Assembly: GCF_002006355.2 (NCBI RefSeq) | Contig: NZ_CP096980.1 | Span: 1,054,001-1,118,000 of the forward strand | Reading direction: 5' to 3' | Origin: Clostridium felsineum DSM 794 | Lineage (GTDB): Bacteria > Bacillota > Clostridia > Clostridiales > Clostridiaceae | DNA: 64,000 bases | In this document: positions 8,777 through 17,721 of the stretch, piece by piece | Position numbering within the stretch: the stretch's first letter is position 1 | Layout: every line of letters begins with the position of its first letter | Made by a program: the position numbers and the translations under genes | Notes under the pieces: generated by a model | Seen by the model: the letters and a program-made list of their open reading frames with translations, nothing else | Database searches by the model: none | What the model was told of the DNA's origin: nothing

Positions 8777-8832
8777 GACTATATACATAAGTGAGTGTAT
8801 TTTCTATTATATACTTATTTATGTATATAGTC
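8777..8832 (+). repeat. long inverted repeat in the pyrG leader
   Basis: Perfect 14-bp arms GACTATATACATAA (8777-8790) and TTATGTATATAGTC (8819-8832) with a 28-base loop, 74 bases before the pyrG start. No T-run follows directly, so it is not a classical terminator. It could be a 5' leader structure or an operator. Confidence 0.6.
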
Positions 8833-8905
8833 AATGCTAAATTGAATTATTTTTATTTTTTTGAAGTATTTGAAGTATATGATAAATTTTATAGGAGGTA
8901 GTTTG

Positions 8906-10513
8906 ATGAAAACTAAATACATATTCGTAACAGGCGGAGTTGTTTCGTCACTAGGTAAGGGAATAACGGCAGCTTCACTAGGACGACTTCTTAAAAATAG
9001 AGGACTTAAGGTATCAATACAAAAATTTGATCCGTATATAAATGTAGACCCAGGAACAATGAGTCCATATCAACACGGAGAAGTATTTGTAACAGATGAT
9101 GGTGCTGAAACAGATTTGGATTTAGGTCATTATGAAAGGTTTATTGATGAGAACCTAAGTAAAAACAGTAATGTAACAACAGGAAAAGTTTATTGGTCAG
9201 TTATAAACAAAGAAAGAAGAGGAGATTATCTTGGAGGAACAGTTCAAGTAATACCTCATATAACAAATGAACTTAAAGAAAGAGTTTATAGAGTTGCTAA
9301 AGAAAAAGATGTAGATGTAGTAATAACTGAAATAGGAGGAACTGTTGGTGATATTGAATCTCTTCCATTCATTGAAGCTATCAGACAAATAAAATATGAA
9401 GTTGGATTCGGAAATGCATGTTTTATCCATGTAACACTTTTACCTTATTTAAGTAAAGCAGGAGAAATAAAGACTAAGCCTACTCAACATTCAGTTAAGG
9501 AATTAAGAGGTATAGGTATTCAACCAGATGTTATAGTTTGCAGAACAGAAAAGGAAATATCTAAGGACGTTAGAAATAAAATAGGCTTATTCTGCAATAT
9601 AGATGGAGATTCAGTTATTTCAAATTTGGATGCTGAAAACTTATATGAAGTTCCATTAATGCTTCATGATCAAGGTCTAGATTCTTTGGTTTGTAAAAAA
9701 CTAGAGATAAACTGTAAAGACGTTGATAATTCAGAATGGGAAGGAATGGTTAAAAATATTAAAAGCCTTTCCGGAGAAGTTACAATAGGTCTTGTAGGAA
9801 AATATGTTGAATTACATGATGCATATATATCGGTAGTAGAATCTCTTAATCACGGGGGTTTTGCAAATAACGTTTCCGTTAATGTTAAATGGATTAATTC
9901 AGAAGGTGTTACAAAAGATAATATTGATAGTATATTAAGTGATGTTGATGGTATACTTGTTCCAGGTGGATTTGGAGATAGAGGTATCGAAGGAAAAATT
10001 GAAGCTGTTAGATGGGCTAGAGAAAACAAAGTTCCGTTTTTTGGAATATGCCTTGGAATGCAGTGTGCAGTAATAGAGTATGCAAGAAACGTTTTAGGAC
10101 TTGATGGAGCACATAGTTCAGAAATAGATCCACAAACAAAATATCCTGTTATAGATCTTATGCCAGATCAAAAGGATATAGATGATAAAGGTGGAACAAT
10201 GAGACTTGGATTATATGCATGTAAATTATCAAAGGATACAAATGCATATGATGCGTATGAAGAAGAAGTTATATATGAAAGACATAGACATAGATATGAA
10301 TTTAACAATGAATACAGAAAGAGATTAACAGAAGAAGGTTTGATTCTTGCAGGAACAAGTCCAGATGATAGATTAGTGGAAATAGTTGAAGTTAAAGATC
10401 ATCCTTGGTTCGTAGGAGTTCAATTTCATCCTGAATTTAAATCAAGACCAAATAGACCGCATGCTCTTTTCAGAGATTTTATAAAGGCAGCATGTTCAAA
10501 AAAGCAGAAATAG
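8906..10513 (+). CDS. pyrG: CTP synthase
   Basis: 535 aa. Forms CTP from UTP, glutamine and ATP. The N-terminal amidoligase domain begins 'KYIFVTGGVVSSLGKGI' with its P-loop, and 'ITEIGGTVGDIESLPF' is the Mg/UTP region. The C-terminal class-I glutamine amidotransferase domain has the nucleophile in 'FFGICLGMQCAV' and the His-Glu pair in 'GVQFHPEFKSRP'. I use the ATG at 8906, preceded by ATAGGAGGTAG, rather than an upstream in-frame start at 8861 that would add residues unlike the family. Upstream is a long inverted repeat; downstream is a G-U-rich terminator. Confidence 0.96.
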   Translation: MKTKYIFVTGGVVSSLGKGITAASLGRLLKNRGLKVSIQKFDPYINVDPGTMSPYQHGEVFVTDDGAETDLDLGHYERFIDENLSKNSNVTTGKVYWSVINKERRGDYLGGTVQVIPHITNELKERVYRVAKEKDVDVVITEIGGTVGDIESLPFIEAIRQIKYEVGFGNACFIHVTLLPYLSKAGEIKTKPTQHSVKELRGIGIQPDVIVCRTEKEISKDVRNKIGLFCNIDGDSVISNLDAENLYEVPLMLHDQGLDSLVCKKLEINCKDVDNSEWEGMVKNIKSLSGEVTIGLVGKYVELHDAYISVVESLNHGGFANNVSVNVKWINSEGVTKDNIDSILSDVDGILVPGGFGDRGIEGKIEAVRWARENKVPFFGICLGMQCAVIEYARNVLGLDGAHSSEIDPQTKYPVIDLMPDQKDIDDKGGTMRLGLYACKLSKDTNAYDAYEEEVIYERHRHRYEFNNEYRKRLTEEGLILAGTSPDDRLVEIVEVKDHPWFVGVQFHPEFKSRPNRPHALFRDFIKAACSKKQK

Positions 10514-10570
10514 TGTAAAGTCATAATAATATTAGTGTTTTTTATGGAATGCAATTAGTAAAATTTTAAG

Positions 10571-10618
10571 GGCTGTTGTATTGGTGGTTTAAAAATCATC
10601 GATTCAATAGCCTTTAGT
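10571..10618 (+). terminator. terminator-like hairpin after pyrG
   Basis: GGCTGTTGTATTGGTG pairs with CATCGATTCAATAGCC through several G-U pairs, followed by TTTAG. On the minus strand the G-U pairs would be mismatches, so it is plus-strand specific. Confidence 0.65.
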
Positions 10619-10800
10619 AAATATTATTAGGTTGCTTATAGAAATTTTTTAAAGCTAAAGGATTTTAACTTTTTTTATAGAATTATTATATAATAAAAGG
10701 ATTCTAGTTAGTTTAAGGGAGTTCTATAGCGGTAAATGTTAAAGTTATTTTATAAATTGCAGATATTTTTTGCTTCAAATTGAAGTATGGAGGTAAAAAT

Positions 10801-11142
10801 ATGACATTTAACACTTCTATTGTTATTGCACTAAAAAATAAATATGGTAGCTATGATATAAATGAAGTTACTATTTTTGAGTTAAAGGAACTAAATATTC
10901 TATATGATAATTTTGAATTGCATGTAGAGAATAAAAAAATTAACATCAAAATTAAATGTAATGTATGTGATGAATATCATAATTTTAGTTATAACATTTC
11001 TGATATTTTTAAAAGAGAGGTTCTTATTGGTGGTTGCGAGACTTTGGGTATACCAGTTATATTTATTGGAAGACCTGATAAGGTAGAAAATAGAATAAAA
11101 AAATATTCGGAAACTAATAAGAAGTTATATATGATGATATAA
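10801..11142 (+). CDS. hypothetical protein, 113 aa
   Basis: Small cytosolic protein of unknown function. The ATG at 10801 follows TGGAGGTAAAAAT; an upstream in-frame ATG at 10780 has no ribosome site. The central segment 'IKCNVCDEYHNFSYN' has a CxxC pair, and a further Cys lies in 'IGGCETLGIPV'. A metal site or redox pair is therefore possible, but nothing more can be said. It lies between pyrG and rho with its own spacing of about 280 bases on each side. Confidence 0.55.
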   Translation: MTFNTSIVIALKNKYGSYDINEVTIFELKELNILYDNFELHVENKKINIKIKCNVCDEYHNFSYNISDIFKREVLIGGCETLGIPVIFIGRPDKVENRIKKYSETNKKLYMMI

Positions 11143-11223
11143 TAAGTTAGAATACTTGATTTTTATTTGTTTTAAGTTTAAACTTTATAATAATGAATAC
11201 CATTTTAATAAATTCAATTGAAG

Positions 11224-11248
11224 ATATTATTTCCACATGAAATAATAT
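11224..11248. repeat. short perfect palindrome upstream of rho
   Basis: 10-bp arms ATATTATTTC / GAAATAATAT with a 5-base loop, no T-run. It may be an operator or a weak terminator of the preceding gene. Confidence 0.4.
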
Positions 11249-11422
11249 TGCCTTGTCTTTTAGATTCTATTTATTGATAAATTCCCAATATTAGATATAA
11301 TGCGAAAATAATATTACATTTATATAGATGTAATTTGCTGTGTTTGTAAATTATATATTGAAAACGAGTAATTTAGGCTGCAAGTATATATACAGTATAA
11401 ATTTATTGGAGGTGCTTACTGT

Positions 11423-12994
11423 TTGATTAATAATGACTTAAATGACCTAGAGAGTATGACAGTTACAGAGTTAAAAGAATTAGCAAAAGAACTTGGACTT
11501 AAAAATGTATCTAAATATAGAAAAAAAGATTTAATAGATGAAATAAATAAAAAGTCTCCAAATAGCATAGAAAAAGATGGTGTTATGCTTAAGGAAAATA
11601 TAAAGCCTAAAAATGTTTTGGAGGAAAAAAGCAATACTGTAATGGAGAGCGGCAATAATAGCAATACAAATAATAGCAATACAAATAATAGTAACACAAA
11701 TAATATCAATGCAAATAATGGCAATATAAACAATAGTAATGCAAATACAAATACAAATACAAATAACAATAATACTATGAACAATAATGCTAGAACTGGT
11801 GAAAGAGTACACAATAATAATAGATATGTACCAAAAGAAAACAAAAATGAAAGATTTAAAGAAATGGTAGATGAATCAGATTCGGCAAAAGGAGTACTTG
11901 AATTAGTAGAAAATAATAATTTTGGATTTTTAAGAGGTAAAAACTACCTAACTAGTCCAGAGGACATATATGTATCACCTTCACAAATAAGAAGATTTAA
12001 TTTGAAAACGGGTGATGAAGTTCAAGGAAAAGTTAGAATACCTAAAGAGGGAGAAAAATTTAAAGCACTTTTATATGTTGAAAAGGTTAATGGTGAGAAT
12101 CCGGAAAAATCAGTTAGAAGAGCGCCGTTTGAAAAATTAACTCCTATATATCCTAATGAAAGATTAAGCTTAGAAAAAAATAGTGAGGAACTTGCAACAA
12201 GGCTTATGGATTTAATAAGCCCTATAGGAAAAGGACAGAGAGGACTTATAGTAGCACCTCCGAAGGCTGGAAAAACAACTCTTCTTAAAAGTGTAGCTCA
12301 AAGTTTAGCTCAAAATCATCCTGAGACTAAGCTTATAGTAGTTTTAATTGATGAAAGACCGGAAGAAGTTACAGATATGCAAAGAAGCATAAAGGGAGAG
12401 GTAATATATTCTACTTTTGATGAAGAGCCAGAGCATCATACTAAAGTTGCATATATGGTTCTTGAAAGAGCAAAGAGAATGGTTGAACAAGGTCAGGATG
12501 TAGTAATACTTTTAGATAGTTTAACAAGGCTTGCAAGAGCTTATAACCTTACAATAACACCAACTGGTAGAACTCTTTCCGGAGGACTTGATCCAGGAGC
12601 TTTAATTATGCCTAAAAAGTTCTTTGGAGCAGCTAGAAATATAGAAGAGGGCGGAAGTCTTACAATACTAGCTACAGCATTAGTTGATACCGGAAGTAGA
12701 ATGGATGATATGATTTTTGAAGAGTTTAAGGGAACCGGAAATATGGAAGTTCATCTTGATAGAAGACTTCAAGAGAGAAGAATCTTCCCAGCTATTGATA
12801 TATATAAATCTGGAACTAGAAAAGAAAGTGAACTTTTAAATCATGATGAACTTGAGGCGGCATTTAAAATAAGAAGAGTTCTCTATGGTAGTAATAATAG
12901 TACACAAGACGTTACTGAAAAGCTTATTAATATGCTTAATGAGACTAAGAATAATATTGATATTGTAAATATTATAAATAAAGGAAAGTGGTAG
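11423..12994 (+). CDS. rho: transcription termination factor Rho with Asn-rich insert
   Basis: 523 aa from a TTG start (GGAGGT 9 bases upstream). Domains in order: Rho_N SAP-like helices (residues about 8-45); an insert at 78-122 in which 28 of 45 residues are Asn; the cold-shock-like RNA-binding domain (about 150-215); and the RecA-type hexameric ATPase with Walker A 'APPKAGKTTLLKS', Walker B 'VVILLDSLTR' and the Q/R-loop region 'GGLDPGALIMPKKFFGAARN'. It terminates untranslated RNA synthesis in an ATP-dependent way. A similar Asn-rich domain in Clostridium botulinum Rho has been reported to behave as a prion. The insert is encoded by a 15-bp repeat array. Confidence 0.95.
   Translation: MINNDLNDLESMTVTELKELAKELGLKNVSKYRKKDLIDEINKKSPNSIEKDGVMLKENIKPKNVLEEKSNTVMESGNNSNTNNSNTNNSNTNNINANNGNINNSNANTNTNTNNNNTMNNNARTGERVHNNNRYVPKENKNERFKEMVDESDSAKGVLELVENNNFGFLRGKNYLTSPEDIYVSPSQIRRFNLKTGDEVQGKVRIPKEGEKFKALLYVEKVNGENPEKSVRRAPFEKLTPIYPNERLSLEKNSEELATRLMDLISPIGKGQRGLIVAPPKAGKTTLLKSVAQSLAQNHPETKLIVVLIDERPEEVTDMQRSIKGEVIYSTFDEEPEHHTKVAYMVLERAKRMVEQGQDVVILLDSLTRLARAYNLTITPTGRTLSGGLDPGALIMPKKFFGAARNIEEGGSLTILATALVDTGSRMDDMIFEEFKGTGNMEVHLDRRLQERRIFPAIDIYKSGTRKESELLNHDELEAAFKIRRVLYGSNNSTQDVTEKLINMLNETKNNIDIVNIINKGKW
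11657..11746 (+). repeat. six 15-bp coding repeats inside rho
   Basis: Six consecutive units of the form AATAGCAATACAAAT, each encoding Asn-Ser-Asn-Thr-Asn or a variant. The first two are identical and later ones diverge. Such arrays can change copy number by slippage, so the length of the Asn-rich insert may vary between strains. Confidence 0.85.
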
Positions 12995-13000
12995 GCAATA

Positions 13001-13094
13001 TGCAAATGAAGTTTTAATGTTAAGCTTTATTTGCAATTTATTGTAGGATGCTCTATTGTTAAGTTAACTTTGGAAATCCTACAGTAATTTTTTT
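13001..13094 (+). terminator. two hairpins ending rho transcription
   Basis: A first hairpin (TGCAAATGAAG / GCTTTATTTGCA, 13001-13035) lacks a T-run. A second (GTAGGAT 13043-13049 / ATCCTAC 13076-13082) is followed by seven T's. Together they lie between rho and the convergent rpmE. Confidence 0.6.
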
Positions 13095-13097
13095 GTG

Positions 13098-13147
13098 CAA
13101 AAAAACAAAGAAACGAAAGTTATTATTTATAATTACCTCCGTTTCTC
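13098..13147 (-). terminator. rpmE terminator
   Basis: On the minus strand, AGAAACG / CGTTTCT arms (13109-13115 and 13140-13146) are followed by a T-rich tail. Confidence 0.65.
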
Positions 13148-13158
13148 TAAACAATGAT

Positions 13159-13371
13159 TTATTTGCCTTCAGACAAGTTGTATTTTTTTCTGAACTTCTC
13201 AACTCTTCCACCAACATCAACAATTTTTTGCTGTCCTGTAAAGAATGGATGACATTTTGAGCAAATATCAACTTTTAATTCTTTTTTAGTGGAACCTGTT
13301 GTGAAAGTATTTCCGCACGCACATTTAACAACTGCATCTTCAAAGTATTCTGGTTGTATATCCTTTTGCAT
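13159..13371 (-). CDS. rpmE: 50S ribosomal protein L31, zinc-binding type
   Basis: 70 aa. L31 bridges the large and small ribosomal subunits. 'MQKDIQPEYFEDAVVKCACG' is the family N-terminus. The zinc ribbon is seen as CxC ('KCACGNTF') and CxxC ('ICSKCHPFFTG'), so this is the Zn-containing form. The family's closing motif 'GGRVEKFRKKY' is present. I start at the ATG at 13371, which is 7 bases from AGAGGTG; the in-frame ATG at 13380 overlaps that site. It is monocistronic, with its own promoter and terminator. Confidence 0.95.
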   Translation of the reverse strand: MQKDIQPEYFEDAVVKCACGNTFTTGSTKKELKVDICSKCHPFFTGQQKIVDVGGRVEKFRKKYNLSEGK

Positions 13372-13411
13372 TACATTCACCTCTTTACGTATCTACATTA
13401 TCAACTATGAT

Positions 13412-13440
13412 ATTATAACATTTACAAATAGTTTAGTCAA
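13412..13440 (-). promoter_or_regulatory. sigma-A promoter of rpmE
   Basis: Minus strand TTGACT, 17-base spacer, TATAAT, ending about 41 bases upstream of the rpmE start codon. Confidence 0.75.
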
Positions 13441-13552
13441 TAAATTTGTAGTAAGCACAATAAAGCACTTTAATTAATTCACTATATTTGATAGAATATA
13501 TAGTAATGCAAAAATAATATGTTAAAAAATCCATGTAGGGGGATAATAGTTT

Positions 13553-14152
13553 ATGTATAGACCAAAAGATCACGGATGGGTTGAAGTTATTGTTGGACCA
13601 ATGTATAGTGGAAAATCAGAAGAGCTTATTAGAAGAATTAGAAGAGTTAAAATTGCAAAACAGAAGATCCAGGTTTTTAAGCCTGAAATAGATAACAGAT
13701 ATAGTAAGGAAGATGTAGTTTCGCACATGGGAGAAAAAGAAGAAGCGGTTGCAATTAGAAATAGTAGAGAAATAATAGAGCTTCTTTGTAAGGATACAGA
13801 AGTTATAGCAATAGATGAAGTACAATTTTTTGATGATGAGGTAGTGGAAATTGTTAACAATATTGCAGAGAAAGGCAAAAGAGTAATTTGTGCTGGTCTT
13901 GATATGGATTTTAGAGGAAAACCATTTGGACCAATGCCTGAACTTATGGCAATTGCTGAATTTGTGGATAAAATTCAAGCAATATGTGTGGTGTGTGGTA
14001 ATCCTGCAACTAGAACCCAGAGACTTATTAATGGAGAACCAGCATGTTATAATGATCCTATAGTGCTTATAGGGGCTACAGAATCCTATGAAGCAAGATG
14101 CAGAAAGTGCCATGTTGTTCCCCAAAAAAGAGGTGTGATAGATAATGGGTAA
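13553..14152 (+). CDS. tdk: thymidine kinase
   Basis: 199-residue type II (TK1-like) thymidine kinase of the pyrimidine salvage pathway. P-loop 'VIVGPMYSGKSEELIRR' near residue 12; 'VIAIDEVQFFDDE' carries the Walker B and catalytic Glu; the zinc lasso is formed by 'CVVCGNPATRTQRL' and 'CRKCHVV'. The ribosome site AGGGGGA precedes the ATG. The stop overlaps the start of yqhQ by 8 bases, beginning a tightly packed run through yqhQ and prmC. Confidence 0.95.
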   Translation: MYRPKDHGWVEVIVGPMYSGKSEELIRRIRRVKIAKQKIQVFKPEIDNRYSKEDVVSHMGEKEEAVAIRNSREIIELLCKDTEVIAIDEVQFFDDEVVEIVNNIAEKGKRVICAGLDMDFRGKPFGPMPELMAIAEFVDKIQAICVVCGNPATRTQRLINGEPACYNDPIVLIGATESYEARCRKCHVVPQKRGVIDNG

Positions 14153-15098
14153 AAAAGGAACGGTCGGAGGTCAAGCAGTTATAGAAGGCGTTATGATGCG
14201 CGGAACTAAAGGTATAGCAACAGCAGTTAGAACTTCAGACGGAAGTATTAGTGTGGAATTTAAGAATGTTATTCCGTATACTAAGAAAAACAAGTTTTTT
14301 GGTTTACCAATAATCAGGGGTTTTGTATCACTCATTGAATCTCTAGTTATAGGTATTAAAACTTTAAATTATTCAGCTTCATTTTTTGAAGAAACTTCAG
14401 AAGAAGATGAGAAACCTTCAAAATTTGATAAATTTGTAGAGAAAATTTTAGGAGATAAGGCTAATGACTTTCTTTTAATATTTTCACTTATGATATCTCT
14501 TGTGTTTGCGGTAGCTGTATTTTTTATACTTCCAACCTTTTTAGCAAATTTATTTTCAAAAGTTAATAGTAGTTCTATAGCTTTAAATTTTCTAGAAGGT
14601 ATAATAAGAGTAGCTATATTTATAATTTATATATTTTTTATAGGAAAAATGAGTGATATTCAGAGAGTTTTTGAGTATCATGGAGCAGAACATAAAACAG
14701 TATTTTGTTATGAAGATGAGGATGAACTTACGCCTGAGAAGGCTTCAAAATATTCAAGATTTCATCCAAGGTGTGGTACAAACTTTCTGTTTTTAGTAAT
14801 GATAGTAAGTATTATTATTTTTTCATTTACAAAATGGCACTCACTTCCAGAGAGAATTATATGGAGAATTATACTTCTTCCACTTGTTTCGGGAGTTACA
14901 TATGAAATTATAAAATGGATGGGAAAAAGCGAAAGTAATATATCAAAATTATTATCTTATCCAGGACTTATGCTTCAACGTCTTACAACAAAAGAACCTT
15001 CAGAGGATCAACTTGAAGTTGCAATAAAGGCTTTAAAGGTTGCAGAAGGAATAGATTCTGAAGATGAAAAGTCTATAGAGGAGACAGAGGTTAAATGA
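14145..15098 (+). CDS. yqhQ: DUF1385 membrane protein (YqhQ-like)
   Basis: 317 aa. The family N-terminus 'GGQAVIEGVMMRG' is followed by 'RGFVSLIESLVIG' and about four membrane spans (roughly residues 115-145, 150-175, 220-240, 245-265). The conserved polar motifs 'YHGAEHKTVFCYE' and 'HPRCGTNF' contain His and Cys residues that could bind metal. The biochemical role of the family is unsettled. It overlaps tdk by 8 bases and prmC by 4. The location between tdk and prmC is common in clostridia. Confidence 0.85.
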   Translation: MGKKGTVGGQAVIEGVMMRGTKGIATAVRTSDGSISVEFKNVIPYTKKNKFFGLPIIRGFVSLIESLVIGIKTLNYSASFFEETSEEDEKPSKFDKFVEKILGDKANDFLLIFSLMISLVFAVAVFFILPTFLANLFSKVNSSSIALNFLEGIIRVAIFIIYIFFIGKMSDIQRVFEYHGAEHKTVFCYEDEDELTPEKASKYSRFHPRCGTNFLFLVMIVSIIIFSFTKWHSLPERIIWRIILLPLVSGVTYEIIKWMGKSESNISKLLSYPGLMLQRLTTKEPSEDQLEVAIKALKVAEGIDSEDEKSIEETEVK

Positions 15099-15952
15099 AA
15101 ATAAAAGAGGCACTTGTTAAAGCATATTCTATATTAAAGGAAAGCAATAAAGAATTTTATATGGAAGATAGTCAGATATTATTGACTCATGTTATTAAAA
15201 AGGATAAACTTTTTATAATTACCAATAGAGATTTTGAAATTGATGAGGATAAAGCAGAAGAATATTTTAGATATATAGATATGAGAAGAAAAAAAATGCC
15301 TCTTAGATATATAACAAAGCAGTGTGAATTTATGGGGCTGGATTTTCATATCGAAGAAGGTGTTCTGATACCAAGACCAGATACTGAAATATTGGTAGAA
15401 GAGGTTTTAAAATATATAGAATACAATAACTATAAAAAGGTATGCGATGTTTGTTCAGGAAGTGGAGCAATAGGTCTTTCTATAGCAAAGTATGCAAATA
15501 ATGTAGAGGTGCTATGTACGGATATATCTAAAGATGCAATTAGAGTTAGTGAAATAAACCGTAAGAGTTTAGAGTTAGAAGATAGGGTAAAAATAGAAGA
15601 AGGAGATCTTTTGAGGAAGGTTATAGAAAGAGGAGAAAAGTTTGATGTTATAGTATCAAACCCACCTTATATAAGAGAGGATGAAATTCCTACTTTAATG
15701 GAAGACGTAAAAGAATATGAACCCAAAATTGCACTCTCAGGTGGAGAAGATGGACTTGAATTTTATAGGAAAATAACCTCAATGAGTAAAGAAATTCTAA
15801 AACCAGGTGGGCTCATTGCTTATGAAATAGGAAGTGATGAAGCAGACGAGGTTTTTCAGATATTAAAAAATGAAGGATTTATATCAGTAGAAAAGAGAAA
15901 GGATCTTGCAAAAATGGATAGAGTGGTTTTAGCTGTAAGAGGTGGATTGTAA
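15095..15952 (+). CDS. prmC: peptide chain release factor N5-glutamine methyltransferase
   Basis: 285 aa. SAM-dependent enzyme that methylates the Gln of the GGQ motif in release factors RF1 and RF2. SAM-binding motif I reads 'VCDVCSGSGAIGLSIAKY', and the catalytic 'VSNPPYI' binds the target glutamine. The N-terminal helical domain that recognises release factors is present (residues 1-80). The ATG overlaps the yqhQ stop (ATGA), and its substrate gene prfA lies 80 bases downstream. Confidence 0.94.
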   Translation: MKIKEALVKAYSILKESNKEFYMEDSQILLTHVIKKDKLFIITNRDFEIDEDKAEEYFRYIDMRRKKMPLRYITKQCEFMGLDFHIEEGVLIPRPDTEILVEEVLKYIEYNNYKKVCDVCSGSGAIGLSIAKYANNVEVLCTDISKDAIRVSEINRKSLELEDRVKIEEGDLLRKVIERGEKFDVIVSNPPYIREDEIPTLMEDVKEYEPKIALSGGEDGLEFYRKITSMSKEILKPGGLIAYEIGSDEADEVFQILKNEGFISVEKRKDLAKMDRVVLAVRGGL

Positions 15953-15966
15953 CTAACATTCTGAGT

Positions 15967-15996
15967 TTGATTATACGAAGTCTAGTGTGATATAAT
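15967..15996 (+). promoter_or_regulatory. possible promoter before prfA
   Basis: TTGATT, 18-base spacer, TATAAT, ending 36 bases before the prfA start. It could give prfA expression separate from the tdk run. Confidence 0.45.
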
Positions 15997-16032
15997 TTAT
16001 TGTTGTGAAAATATAAATACGGAGTGATAATA

Positions 16033-17112
16033 ATGTTAGAGAGACTTGAATTCATAGAAAGTAAATATGATGAATTATCTATAAAAATAAGTGACCCATC
16101 TGTTATGGCAAATCAAAACGAATGGCAAAAACTGTGTAAAGAACATTCAGAAGTTGAAACCATAGTTTTAAAATATAGAGAATACAAAAAAGCAAAGGAA
16201 GATCTTGAAGCAGACAAGGAAATGCTTAGAGATAAGATTGATGCTGAACTCAAAGAAATGGTAGAAGAAGAAATAAAAGAATTAGAAAAAAGTGTTGAGG
16301 ATTATGAAGAAGAATTAAGGGTAATGCTTTTACCTAAAGATCCAAATGATAGTAAGAATGTATTTGTAGAAATAAGAGGTGGAACAGGTGGAGAAGAAGC
16401 TGCACTGTTTGCTGCTGACTTATTTAGAATGTATACGAGATATGCAGAAAGACAAGGCTGGCATGTTGAAGTTATGAGTGCTAATGAAACTGATATAGGT
16501 GGATTTAAAGAAGTTGTATTTATGATAAAAGGAAATGGAGCTTATAGCAGAATGAAGTATGAAAGCGGAACTCATAGAGTACAAAGAGTTCCAGATACAG
16601 AATCTAGTGGAAGAATACATACTTCAGCAGCTACGGTTGCAGTTCTTCCAGAGGTTGATGATGTTGATATAGAAATAAATCCAAATGATATTAGAGTAGA
16701 TGTATTTAGAGCATCAGGACATGGTGGTCAGTGCGTAAATACTACAGATTCAGCTGTAAGAATAACACATATTCCTAGTGGTATAGTTGTATCTTGTCAA
16801 GATGAAAAAAGACAGCTAAAAAATAAAGAAAAAGCAATGAAGGTACTTAGAGCAAGACTTTATGAAAAGGCAGAAGCAGAGAGAAGTGCAGGAATTGCTG
16901 AAAATAGAAAAAATCAAGTAGGAAGTGGAGATAGAAGTGAGAGAATTAGGACTTACAATTTTCCACAAGGAAGAATAACAGATCATAGAATAGGACTTAC
17001 AATATATAAGCTTGATCAGTTCTTAGATGGAGACATAGATGAAGTTATAAATGGACTTATAACCGCTGAACAAGCAGAAAAAATGAAAGAAATGGGAAAT
17101 ACAAAAGATTGA
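16033..17112 (+). CDS. prfA: peptide chain release factor 1
   Basis: 359 aa. Recognises UAA and UAG. The tripeptide decoding motif is in 'RVQRVPDTESSGRIHTSA' (P-x-T). The peptidyl-tRNA hydrolysis motif is 'RASGHGGQCVNTTDSAVR', whose Gln is the expected target of the upstream prmC. The ATG at 16033 follows CGGAGTGATAA; the GTG at 16024 lies in the ribosome site. An uncharacterised membrane gene and tsaC follow closely, making a continuous run to 18.8 kb. Confidence 0.96.
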   Translation: MLERLEFIESKYDELSIKISDPSVMANQNEWQKLCKEHSEVETIVLKYREYKKAKEDLEADKEMLRDKIDAELKEMVEEEIKELEKSVEDYEEELRVMLLPKDPNDSKNVFVEIRGGTGGEEAALFAADLFRMYTRYAERQGWHVEVMSANETDIGGFKEVVFMIKGNGAYSRMKYESGTHRVQRVPDTESSGRIHTSAATVAVLPEVDDVDIEINPNDIRVDVFRASGHGGQCVNTTDSAVRITHIPSGIVVSCQDEKRQLKNKEKAMKVLRARLYEKAEAERSAGIAENRKNQVGSGDRSERIRTYNFPQGRITDHRIGLTIYKLDQFLDGDIDEVINGLITAEQAEKMKEMGNTKD

Positions 17113-17132
17113 TTTAATAGAAGGTGATTTTT

Positions 17133-17711
17133 GTGAATTTAGATAAAGCCATAAAAAAGCAGAATAGCTATGATAACTTGTTTATTCTTTTTATGTGCTT
17201 TATTTTTTGTGCGATGCCAGTAGTTTTAGTGCATTCACATGTGGCTAACATATTCTATATAATTTATTTAGTAGTAATTGAGCTACTTGTGGTACTTGCT
17301 ATATTGGTTAGAATAAAAAATAATCATTTGAGTTTTGAATGTGATGGATTTAAAATAAGAATAAATGATGGATTATTTAAGAAAAACAATAATATTGTAT
17401 GTGAAAAGGTAAGTTTAGTTCATGCTGAAAAAGATGGAAAAGATATGAGGATAATTCTTATAACTAAGTTTAGATTTAGGAATAAATATTTAAGAATTGT
17501 CGGAAAAAATTTCATGAAAAGATACCCTGATGTTTCTCGATATTATATGAAAATAAAAAAAATACATCCTGAGGATGATTACTATTATGTAATTATAAGA
17601 AATGGAGGATACAAAAAATATACTCTTTTAAATACTCTTTTTAAAGTATGTTTGGGAGCTAAATTTACAGATGAATCTATAGAACAACTTAAAAAGATTA
17701 AAGAAACCTGA
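17133..17711 (+). CDS. hypothetical protein with two membrane spans
   Basis: 192 aa from a GTG at 17133, six bases after AAGGTG; the GTG at 17124 lies inside that site. Two hydrophobic spans fall at residues about 17-35 and 40-62. A soluble basic domain follows ('GFKIRINDGLFKKNN' onward), rich in beta strands, facing the cytoplasm by the positive-inside rule. It looks like a PH-domain-like membrane protein but I cannot place it in a named family. It lies between prfA and tsaC with 10-20 base spacings, so it is co-transcribed. Confidence 0.6.
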   Translation: MNLDKAIKKQNSYDNLFILFMCFIFCAMPVVLVHSHVANIFYIIYLVVIELLVVLAILVRIKNNHLSFECDGFKIRINDGLFKKNNNIVCEKVSLVHAEKDGKDMRIILITKFRFRNKYLRIVGKNFMKRYPDVSRYYMKIKKIHPEDDYYYVIIRNGGYKKYTLLNTLFKVCLGAKFTDESIEQLKKIKET

Positions 17712-17721
17712 GGTGTTTAAT

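Noticed and set aside
11416..11844. 142-codon minus-strand hydrophobic ORF opposite rho
   Set aside because: Shadow of the Asn-rich repeat; poly-Leu/Phe composition follows from the complement of AAT-rich codons.
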